Origin: Theristus sp. LFF4_11
Taxonomy: Eukaryota; Nematoda; Chromadorea; Monhysterida; Xyalidae
NCBI GenBank assembly: GCA_030248135.1
Contig: JASANC010002244.1
Span: 169,587-233,586 of the forward strand
Reading direction: 5' to 3'
DNA length: 64,000 bases
Positions within the stretch are counted from its first letter, which is position 1, and the number at the start of each line of letters is the position of its first letter. Of this stretch, positions 1 through 9,996 are shown piece after piece. Both the position numbers and the translations under genes were made by a program. The notes beneath the pieces were generated by a model, which saw only the letters and a program-made list of their open reading frames with translations, did not search any database and was not told the DNA's origin.

Positions 1-46
1 ACACAGCTATGCGTCACTAAATACTCCTTGATGAATGCGCCTTGAG
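1..46 (-). repeat. Half copy of foldback MITE family B
   Basis: The first bases (CACAGCTATGCGTCACTAAA and following) match one arm of a short inverted-repeat element seen whole at 35876-35962. The window edge cuts off the other arm, if there was one. Confidence 0.6.
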
Positions 47-627
47 ATGACCAAGTTGGTGACAGACAGTTTATTTTCATGATAGCTCTTTTTTCGGCGA
101 AATGTTATTGTGTGTGTACACTGAATGTCATGTCAATTTTTACTTTTTTTGGCGAGTTTTTCAACTAAAACCTCGGATGGTCGTCAAAATTTTAAAATAA
201 TGCGTTACGTGACAATTCATCTGTTGAGTGTACTTATTGACCTTATTCAACTCTGTGTGTTGGTTTGAATCCTGTTTTGTGAATTCGGAAGAAATGTAGT
301 TTGTGTGTGTGTGTGCGTACATAAGTAGAATGCAATCGACAATAATAATGGATATTCATAACTCTCTTTCCACCAGTTAACAACAACGAATGGTTTAAAA
401 AAATGTGGGAAACGAATCAAAATTTAAAAAAAAACCTTGAGTTGATGACCTTCTTTTAAACTAGTAAAGTAACCGAGAATGAATCTATATTCTTGGTAAA
501 GCAAAGCAATATCATTATTGTCACTTTGCATCACTTCCTTTTCTTTGCTCAGCAAAAAGATTTCAAACGTATAAAATTCAAATTTCTACGCGTTATTTAA
601 ACAAAAAACAAACAAAATTATTTAAAC
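47..627. other. Upstream region of the first gene
   Basis: AT-rich non-coding sequence with a short GT run near 301-316. No promoter motif could be assigned and no open frame of note was seen. Being directly upstream of the Met codon at 628, it probably holds the 5' UTR and promoter of that gene. Confidence 0.3.
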
Positions 628-3600
628 ATGAAACAAACAAGCAACATGACTCGGTGGTGTACGAATTCGATGTTTTCGTTTGGTGTTGTCATTTTATTTC
701 TTCAACTCACCACGATCTCTGCCGACGAAATCGTCAAAGTTGAACTTAATAATGATAAACTCTCAGCGGAGGCCGATGCCACGCCGCCAGGTGAAATTAT
801 CAAAACTCAGCCACCATCAGAGCCGTCGTCGTTTCGTCCGACGTTTCCGACCGCCGTTGCTACAATAAACGCCACCGTGACACCGCTCTCATCAATCATA
901 GACTCTGGCACCATGTTGACGTCATCATCGCCAGCGTCGTCGTCGTCGACAAACCAGCCACCACTAGAACAGTCACTCGAGTTTCACATCACTCGAAACG
1001 ACGATCATCAGAATCGACCGCTTGCTGATGTTAATGGCAACAGTAATAAGCCGCCGTTGTTTCGATTTCCACAATCGAACGTGCAACAACGACCGCTGTT
1101 GTTCTTGCGCAACTACGAACACGACGAGACGAACCGCCGAAACAATCTGACGTACTTTCCGCCGCCGTTGTACGCCGGGTACACGTCGCTCATGCACACC
1201 AGCGACAACAACAACAACTTGAAACGACGCAGCAGCAGTAGCATGCGCGCGACGAGCCTTGTTCGTCTGAACGATCATCGACACGCCGCCAGCAGCGACG
1301 TTGATCCGAGTCGAAAAGGCAACGGCTTTCGTAAGTTGTATTCGTTTTGTTTTGAACAATAACAAGCAACGCGACCGATTCGAGAAGTCAGAACCAGAAC
1401 AAGAGTTTAGGAGACTCATCAGCGGAATAGGTGAGGTGGAAGTGACTAGAGTCTGTATCCGGCGGTAGCACAGAGCTGTCCTGAAATACACATAGTCACA
1501 AAGAAACACACTGGCACACTGCTCTCATTATCGATGCTTCACGACGTGTGTGACAGTTTGTGACGTTTTAATTACTGCGGTTTTTTGCGCAACCCAAGTA
1601 CATGCAGAACGGCCGCATAATAAGGCACTCCTCGTGTTCTTAATCAAGGATCGCAAACTAGGATTTGTCTTTTCAAAAATACCAAAATATTTCTACATTG
1701 TAGTGCATAATGGAAAAAAAACAAACAGAATGGCACGAACAACTTAATCAATTAAAAACATTCAAATTTGATATTCAAAAAACATATCATGCATGCAGAA
1801 TGCCGCCGCCCGGAAGACTGTCATCCGTACCAGCATTGTGCCCCAACAAACCGTTGTCACTGTGTGCCGAATTATATGCCGGACCCATCAAAACCAAATT
1901 ATTGCATTCCGATTCGGTGAAATGCCAACATGTCACTGCAGATTTTGCACAAAGCTCAACTTGAAGAGCATTTTTTTAATTTAAATTTATCAATTTTTAA
2001 AATGATGTTGTATACGTATTTGTTGATTACAGTATGTATATGGTACCTATTTGTTGTACACTGTGTTATCGGGATGTTTTTTCTGAAAACAAGCGTGCAT
2101 TTAACAATGAACGTTATACCCGCTTATGACCCTGCTGCTCGTTTAGGTCGCGTCCAGTGCAAATTCTACGGTTTTTTTAGCGGTTGATGTTTGCACAACA
2201 GACCAAGTCTGCCATTATATGCAGTCCTTAATCTCTCCATCAACATAACATTCGTATCAACTTCTGATCCTCCGAACCCACTGCACACACTTAGCACATT
2301 TGTCAAATAACAGTTAAACCGTGGAAAATGTCTTTTTTGTGATTGCGTCGTGTTTCATTTAATCTAATCAGAGTCAACGTCAATTGACATTTAGTTATGT
2401 TGTTTCCGTGTGATTATGAGCAGAATTAATAATTGTGGCAAATTTCGTTTGCGGCGTATTTTGAATGAATTTGCCATGTCGATATTTTCTGCGGCGAATT
2501 TTGGCTTGCAGCGAGATTATTAGGATGCGGCGTATTTTTGCTCTGCGGTAAGTTTAACATGTAAGTTTAGTGCAAGACGCAAAGCTTTAATTATGTGGCC
2601 ATGAAGTTATTGGGGTATCTGAAAAACGGATCGTGTGCCAACACCTCCGCTCCAATTGTTTAACGTTACATCGCGCGACTCCATTGTGGACCCCAAACAC
2701 ACAAACACATACCAAACAACAAGATCTCATAATCTGGCCTACCGACTGAAAAACATGTTCTAAGTTGCAATGAAACAATTTCTGAAAGGATATTTCAATT
2801 CGGTTAAGTCATTTCAACGCTAACAAAATTGATCCTAGAAGTCATCCAAATCGAAAAACATGGAGTACGTACGATGCGATGGTCAAAATGACCAAATAAT
2901 GATTTTTTTTATTTGTTTGCGCGCCGGTTCCGGAAACACTAAGGTACCAAACTCCGGCGGAAACGGGCAATACTGCCCCGAGCCCAATTTACCCTCGGCT
3001 CTGGAGGGAGTAGACCATTAGATTAGATCTTATTGGTCACTTTAGTGTCTTTATTGTGTGTCTTGTCCGCAGCGAGGTTCGAACTTTCCACCTACTGAAC
3101 GGCAGGCGAAAGCCCTACACCTGCGCTACAGACGCTACAGACGTGATAAACACAAGGAATTTGGGGGAAACAATTTGGTTTGAACTTTCAAACAATTATG
3201 CCAAAACTAGAATTTTCAGAACAAAACAAAATTAATTTTTTTAATTTTTAATTTTTTTATTTGAATTAAATTAAATTAAATTAAAAAAGCAAAAAAATAA
3301 CTTTTTTTTTCAAGTTTGATAAAAAAAATTTTTTCAAACCTTCAATGCTACGCTACATGTGTTTTTCCAACAAGCCTCTGACAAAAACACAAATACAGAT
3401 TCACTTGCTTGTTGCTTCAATGCTTCACAGAAAGAAAAAAAATCAAAGAAAGTTCCGAAACTGACTAAAACGCAACGCATTCGCTTTTTGCAGAAATGTG
3501 GCGGACGCGTTGTTGTTGTCACAGAATGCCCAAATATGGACGGCTGCACAACAACAGGTGAGAACGAAAATGAATCGAAGTGGTTTTTTGGTTTTTCTGT

Positions 3601-4696
3601 TGATTTTTGTGCTATTTTCTTTTTTAATTTGTTTCGTTGTTCGCTTTATCCCTTCTATCTGATGTCTGTCCACAGTCAGTCTAGTTTCAAAAGCAGCACG
3701 GCGCGGCACCTCAAGCCAAAGCGTTCAAAATAGTTGGTGATGGTGCGATGTGCGTGCGTGCTTTTTTCATCAGACTGTTGATCGATCATGAAGTTTTCAA
3801 CTTCCCTGTTCGATAACTTACCATTTCACTGTGTCGTGTTCTTCATCTTTATCGTGTAAAAACAAACGTGATGCTGTGGGAGTGGGGTGGGATCGATGCA
3901 CTTTTGTGCGTGAAATTGACCAGAAATTGAAATTCCAACATCCTTTCAGAGCCACAGCAAAACTGCTCGATCAAATCGCCCGCGTCAACATTCTGTGCAC
4001 GCCGGTTGCAACCAGTTTCACGTGGATCAAGTTCAAACGTTGGCAGGACGCCGTGAAAGCGGAGGAAGAGTGGCAGAAAGAGCAGGCGGTCACCCGGTTG
4101 CACGGCGGCGGCGGCATGTATTACACGGTGGAGGATCCGGGGAAAAGTTCGTGCCGTGTCTGTCCGGTTTTGCAGAGAACCACCATATAAATTGGTTGAT
4201 TTGATGAACGCTTGGCAATTCAGTAGTTCTGCTACTTGCTCCACCGTGGCCCCCCGGATTGAATTGCAGTAGTTCCTTCGTTTCACGAAACCTGATTCAT
4301 CGATGTCTCTGCTCTTCAGCGGGAGATGTGAAGAAATTGAATTGTTTTGCGTCGTGGATTCATTCCAGCACTCCAGTGGTGTTAGTAGCACCACTGGGCT
4401 ACTAAGAGCTGTCAGAAAACTACTGGGTCCCGGCTTTGGCCGGTTTGTTTTCTCGTGTGGTTTCAGTTTCAGTGGGAAAGTTCTTGTAAAAAAATCATGC
4501 ACGTTCCTTGAGGCTCTATCTCTGTTCAATCAACGAACAATCACCAAGGAACGCGGAAAAACTAAGCCAAATACGCACTGTTGTTGCTATCGTTGTTCAT
4601 TGTCTCACCGCAGGAAAGCGTCTCTGTGTTGCACTGCACTCGCAGCAATTGCTGGAAAATTTGCCGTTTTCCACCAGACCCACACTCTCTGATTAA
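628..4696 (+). CDS. Predicted secreted protein of unknown family (4 exons)
   Basis: Proposed exons are 628-1330, 3494-3557, 3950-4146 and 4614-4696, giving 348 residues with stop TAA at 4694. The phases (1, 2, 1) match at every join, and donors and acceptors are GT/AG (GTAAGT at 1331). The N-terminus (start MKQTSNMTRWCTNSM) has a hydrophobic run around residues 16-31 ending near SADE, typical of a signal peptide. Residues 40-230 are low in complexity, rich in Ser, Pro, Thr and Asn. The second exon adds a Cys/Arg-rich patch (MWRTRCCCHRMPKYGR). The third adds a hydrophobic then charged stretch (WIKFKRWQDAVKAEEEWQKE) and a Gly run. I do not recognise the family. Exon 1 is the safest part. Exons 2-4 could instead be a separate small gene starting at the Met at 3496, whose Arg-rich start could be a mitochondrial presequence. 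Confidence 0.45.
1331..3493 (+). other. Long first intron of the 628-4696 gene model
   Basis: Non-coding. It contains a fragment of MITE family D near 1607-1690, a tRNA-derived SINE on the minus strand (2912-3144) and an A/T-rich stretch (3220-3340). Nothing else was assigned. Confidence 0.4.
2912..3144 (-). mobile_element. tRNA-derived SINE, copy 1
   Basis: Read on the minus strand from 3144, the head carries a pol III A-box (TAGCGCAGGTGTAGGG) and about 40 bases later a B-box-like GGAAAGTTCGAACCTC, with tRNA spacing. The body (GGCAGTATTGCCCGTTTCCG, then a GTTTCCGGAACCG tail) matches the copy at 29189-29400 over its length. Degenerate tails of the same family lie near 10540-10600 and 31428-31470. 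Confidence 0.75.
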
Positions 4697-4812
4697 CAAG
4701 CCCGCATTACTTCCACAATTCAGCTTGAAGCTCGCAGAGCAGTGCCCGAAAATGTGCAGGTTTACGAAAGATCAAAGACCCCGATGATCTCACACGACAA
4801 GACCGAGGCGCG

Positions 4813-7800
4813 ATGTCGTTCGATTACATGGCGTTTCAATTCGGCCTTCGCTACGTCGACATCAGCCCCAGTCAACTGCGTCGCTATTTCAGCTATCAGC
4901 GGTTCGTTCAGCGGCAGTATGACCAGAGGTACGACAGTGAAATGCTGGAGAGACGTGGCACTTATGCATTGAAACGATGATTGACCGCAAAAATGTGTGC
5001 TTTAGAAAAAACTGGTTTTCCGATTAAAAAAAGCCAGTGGAATTCAGTCCCTACAGAACTCTATCCAGACTGAGGCTTAGGTTTGGGCCACGATTTTTTA
5101 TTTTCATGGTCATTTTTGCATTTGCGACTTTGGCGGTAAATTCAAACATTTGAATCTATCCGCCGAACCCATGCTGGTTGGCTGCATCGAGCTGGTTGAA
5201 TTGGACCAATCGGTGAATTGAATTGAGAAAACGCACATCTAATTTGCATGGAATCTGCGGTTTCACCAAGTGTTGGTTGTTTGGTGCTATGCGGTCTTAG
5301 ATTTCCATGAAACCGCGGTGAATTGCTACCGCTGAGAATTGCTCTGCAGTGGTGGGCAACCGCGCGTCAACCAATCAGTATTTACTGACTTGTAGTAACG
5401 CAGCTATGTTATGTTATGTTTTAACACACAGCTACGCGTCACTAAATACTGCTTCATGAATGTGCTTTCAGTGTTTTCCAGAAAAAAACCTGCGCAGGTT
5501 CATCGCCGAACGTCACCTGATGTTGGGCCCGGATTTAGCGGCCGCTCACTTTCTCGTGTTCCGCGGCGCCGCCGTGAAATTCGTCGGCGACGACACCTGG
5601 TACAAGAAGGATCAGTGGGGACGGTATTCGCTACCGGAGGTGTATGTGCCCGGTGAGTCCGAAATATTGGGCTGTTCGCTGATTGGTGATCAACGCACAA
5701 ACACACTGGCACAACTGCGAACGTGCATTTCGTTCCGCTGGAGTGCAATGATGCAGACACGATGTGCTGCCGAAATGTTTCACCGCGTGGTTTTGCGCGC
5801 TGTTCTGACTGAAGAGTTGATTGATTTCAACGGAGAAAAACACTCACTTTCCATTGCACTCAAAAAGCAGACCTGCAACAGCCAATCAGCGTTTTTCAAT
5901 TGACAGATTGACAAAAAAATGCTCCGTAACTAACAAATTGTCATCTCTCGCTCAGATTTATACCTGGAAGCTGTAGACGCCTCTGACACGGAGTTGATGT
6001 GGGAGGGCTTCGATAACATGATCAATCTCGCGCACCTTCGTCTGCTACGATTGGCCAACTGTCCGTACATCAATGATTGGTGGGTTTTCGGAGTTGTTGG
6101 TTTGTTTTACTTTTTACGTTTTCTTCAATCACAAACATGATTTCAAAAAAAAACAGTAATGACTGCTGTGATTATGTTACAAATAGCTTTTTTGAAATAT
6201 TTCAGCATGGGGTTTCTTTCCTAAAAAACCGACAATGAATTTCTGAAGGGACATTCATGAAGCAGTGTTTATTTCGTAATTGCGCGAAGCTATGGTTTAA
6301 CACAGCTACGCGTCACTAAATACTGTTTCATGAGTGCCGCTGAATTGTTTCGAGTGGGTGGGATATTGTTTTCGCAGTTTTTTTGAATTAACTTCAATAG
6401 CAGCGTGATCTTTTCATAGGTGTTTGGCGAAATTAGGAACGTTCGAGGATACACTGGAGTTGCTCGATTTAAGTGGCTGCCATCGAATTTCAGCGAACGG
6501 GTTGACTGCGTTAGCGAAACTGAAGTTTGTGATAAAAAAAACTTTGAAAATTATCAAAGAATGAAATGCTCAAACGCCAAATTAGTCCGTGATCACTATG
6601 AGATACCCGCAGACACCTACCTTCGGGTGTGTGAAACCGGAAAAAGGGTGGAAACGAGTGAACCTTATTTATTTTTTTGTCTATTTCTCTCAGTTCTATC
6701 ATTTTTGTACAAATAACTATTTTACTGTTTTGTCGAAAACCCCTGTTTTTGTCGGAAACTCCAACTTTTTCCCCGTTTCGCCATTGTCAGAAATCTCCGC
6801 GGTCTCCGCCTGTACGATCTCGACAGCGTGAAACACATCGCGCAGGCAGCACTGATGCTCGAAGAGGCGCTACCAGGCAAGTGTCTCTTTTGGACGTTTT
6901 TTGACATTTTGGCGTTGAACATTGCGCTTGACAGGCTGATGATCCACTGTGAGATTTCGAATCTGTGACGCTTTTTGGAATTATTTTCAGTGTTTCCAGT
7001 TTCCATACATTTCCGATGTTGTCGTAGTAAAACCACTAGTACTCTACGTCTACGACTAGTACACTAGATGAGAAGTGTGCTCTAGAAACCACTAGTATTA
7101 TCTTTCCTTCAAGACCTGCGACTGAATGCGGTTGTGGACGTCAAGGGAAACTAGTTTCAATCTGTATGTGGTAATTCAGAATAGCCTAAGTTACCCGGCC
7201 TTATTTAGGGGACTCGGATCCCTTTGCCAATTTTGAATTCCCGCGTCGTGCATGAGACTGCTTACCCATCTATGCGCGCATTGAGACGCGGAACCAAAAT
7301 AAAAGATAGTACAGTAGTACAGAACCACTAAACCAGTCCAGTACTCAACAAGTTTCCGTTATGTTCAAAGCGTTTCGCCTTACGACCGCGAATTTTTTTT
7401 GCCAGACTTGACCGTCGAAGGAGTTGACTACGAATTGGCGACGAAGCGCCTGGAAGCGGACATCCACTTACGATCGAACGAACGTGTGGTGGAGGATGCG
7501 CGTGGGAATCTGCACGCGTTTGATGACGCCGGACAGTTGTACTGCGTCGGTGGTAGTATTGATAACGTGAATGAGGTACTGGGTGGTTCATTTTATTTTA
7601 AGGGTAATAGGGTATTCATGGAGCATGAAAAGCAGCAAAACAGCGTAAGCTTCACATGCGTAAGCTGACGCTAAGCTTTCTGCTCGATTATTGTCACTGA
7701 AGTTTTTTTAGGGCCACATTACTCACTGATGCGGCCACCCCTCTTCTGGATCTGATCTTCTTGGCTAGGCCGAAATGCAGAGAACCATCGTGCAATTCGG

Positions 7801-9236
7801 CTGATTTGGCTTTATGGGTTTATTGTCTAGATCTGTTGATTGGTTGAAAAGTGATGTGTATGTTGATGTTATGATGATGATTGTTGATGTGTAGACCTGA
7901 AAACCGAATACTTTTTTTTATCACAGTTATATTCGAGACATTCTGTCTCGCACATCCCGCACATGCCTCTGTGCGTGATAATACAACAATTACTATTCTT
8001 ATAACAGGTTGTGCGGTCTTTAATTGAAAACTCTTTAATCTGAGCTAACTAATCGCGAGTATTTCCTTGTAACGATTCTGAAAAACAAAAATATCTTCCT
8101 TTATTTCCAACATTCTCAGCGTCCAGTCGTCGACACGCACGATCGTCCGATTCTGGTTTCGAAAATCAAACGCGACGCGCCGCTCTTGCCGATGGAGGAA
8201 CTAATGGAATTGGATCGATTGTCCCGAAGCAGGTTGGTGATTCGGTTTGTGAGTTTCGTTTTGTCACATGCTTTGTTACGTTTTGAATTTGACATGCTTC
8301 TTGGGTCGAACTGGCTAATGTTAGGACCAAGTGATTCCAAAGCCAAAGCCAATTCCAAAGCACCCATTCAGCTGATTGACGATGATTTACAGTTCTTTTA
8401 GAAAGAGACTGATTTTTTAGTGCGTGTGTAGACGTAGAAAGGAAACTAGTTTCAATCTTTGCGTGGCAATTCAAAATCGCCCAAGTGACTCGGCCCTATT
8501 TTGGAGACGCGGATCACTTTGCCAATTTTGAAATCACGCGTCAAGCATGAAAACTGTTTGCCTATCGATGCGCGCATTGAGTTGCGGGACCAAAATAAAA
8601 GATCATATACATTGGGATTGGCGGCCAAAAGTGTTGGAACGCTGCACGCGTGTGTGTGCTATGTATTGCGCGTGTGTTGCAGCAGCCGCATAAACGCTAT
8701 TATAATAATTTATTTGCAACATTGGGTCGAAAAGTGTCCCGTGAACCCAACGTTGCCCTTAAATTCTTACAATAGCGTTTGTACGGCTGATGCAACACGC
8801 GCACAATACACAGCACACACGCGCGCAGCGTTCCAACACTTTTGGCCGCCACTGTATTTGCAGACTACGCCGTTTACTAATCGGCTCCCCCTCATCCGTC
8901 CATTGGAACGCCGATCTAGAGCGCATCATCTCGCACAGCTCTCGACTCCGCCTACGACGCGGCGCCGACGTGCATCCGCTGCTGTTGCCGGAGACTCACC
9001 GGAAACTTTTAGCGATTTCCTCGAAATCGGACTCTTCAAAATCGTTGCATCCGCCCGACTCTGACGATTTCGACCCGCCACCATTGGACACCGCGAAGAA
9101 GCGGCCCGTCTTCGATCCGTCTGCGGATTTGTATGCGGTGCCGTCCGTGACGAAGACGACGACGACGCTGAGAGAGTCGTTGCGATGGCTGACGGGCAAG
9201 CTCGCGCGACGACGACAGGACGTGGATTCGAGTTGA
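4813..9236 (+). CDS. DMAC2: DMAC2 (ATP5SL), complex I distal membrane-arm assembly protein
   Basis: Exons: 4813-4936, 5482-5652, 5956-6079, 6420-6524, 6791-6876, 7406-7575, 8120-8232, 8864-9236; 1,266 bases, 421 residues. DMAC2 is a mitochondrial leucine-rich-repeat protein that helps assemble the distal membrane arm of complex I. The middle exons match the family throughout: LEAVDASDTELMWEGFDNM, then CPYINDWCLAKL, LDLSGCHRIS, NLRGLRLYDLDSV, and LEEALPDLTVEGVDY. The human protein ends soon after this last motif. Here three more exons add about 170 residues, ending in a Ser/Asp/Lys-rich tail (ESLRWLTGKLARRRQDVD). Intron 5 uses a GC donor (G|GCAAGT at 6877). The start is uncertain: the Met at 4813 leaves no clear mitochondrial presequence, and an in-frame stop at 4726 limits upstream extension unless another exon exists. 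AATAAA near 9600 could be the poly(A) signal. Confidence 0.85.
5421..5469 (-). repeat. Half copy of foldback MITE family B
   Basis: CACAGCTACGCGTCACTAAA followed by TACTGCTTCATGAATG, in DMAC2 intron 1 close to the exon 2 acceptor. Only one arm is present. Confidence 0.6.
6246..6340. mobile_element. Foldback MITE family B, whole copy
   Basis: The left arm GGGACATTCATGAAGCAGTG pairs with the right arm CTGTTTCATGAGTGCCGC, and the inner arms pair around GCGCGAAGCTATGG. The copy lies in DMAC2 intron 3. Confidence 0.6.
7116..7318 (+). mobile_element. MITE family C, copy 1
   Basis: About 200 bases with imperfect terminal inverted repeats (CTGCGACTGAATGCG at left, CGCATTGAGACGCGG at right). The shared core includes GGGAAACTAGTTTCAAT and CCAATTTTGAATTCCCGCGT. 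It lies in DMAC2 intron 5. Other copies are listed separately. Confidence 0.7.
8421..8604 (+). mobile_element. MITE family C, copy 2
   Basis: Same core as the 7116 copy (GGAAACTAGTTTCAATCTTT, then GCGCGCATTGAGTTGCGGGA), in the last DMAC2 intron. A different TIR element (8610-8854) follows it after a few bases. Confidence 0.7.
8610..8854. mobile_element. Tc1/mariner-type MITE with long inverted repeats
   Basis: The right end reads CAGCGTTCCAACACTTTTGG then CCGCCACTG; its complement matches the left end (GGCGGCCAAAAGTGTTGG, then AACGCTGCACGCGTGTG). The arms extend for many tens of bases. TA dinucleotides flank both ends (8608-8609, 8855-8856), as expected for Tc1/mariner target duplications. 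The element stops nine bases before the final DMAC2 exon. Confidence 0.8.
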
Positions 9237-9996
9237 TTCGAGTGGATGGATGGGTTGATTGTTTGCGTAGAGTATTGGTTGTTTTTATGTGCATCGGTGC
9301 ATGTTGTTGTTGTCCATTTTTGTTGTCTGCGGATAAGCGTCGGCGCACCAATTTCGCGTCAGCCCCGGGCGGCACATGATCGATGTTTTGCGACTACGTG
9401 AACTGCAGTTTTGATGGGATCTTTCGTCAATTGGAAGTGTTTTTTTTGGTTTTGTGAACCAGATTCTTTTCGGTTGTTCGATGATTCAATGTTTTCCGAG
9501 TAACTCGAGTTTGAAGTGTTTTTCTCTTTCACCCGAACTCATGAGACTAACTATTGAAGGTGTCCGTGTGGCATTGAAGGAATTGGAAGCCAAACCTAAC
9601 AATAAAGAGAATCGCGATCACAAAACCGGACAACAGTGCTAGTTGATTATGATTTTCTGTTTCTACTCGTCAAGTTCACTAGTTCACCGTTGGAAACCTA
9701 GTCAAATAACTTTGTGTTCAGTTTGTAAATAATTCCTATCATTTAGATCCGCTGTAGCGTCTGTCTGATGTGATTGATCAGTGGGATAAAACGTGAATTT
9801 GCTCTTCATTGTTTTTTTGTGGTGGTTTTCTTGACCATAAACTCTCGTTTCTTAACGAGCGCAGCGTCCACAGCTGTCGGATACTTCCGAACAAATCAAT
9901 TTGGTATTAAATGTGGTGGTTGCAATAAATTAATAAAAAAATGTTTTGCTCAATCCTTTGAGAGTATTTCTCTATTTTCTGCTGTCCACGAAAATA

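Noticed and set aside
9185..9379. Small frame overlapping the end of DMAC2
   Set aside because: Out of frame with the supported last exon; no start context or similarity.
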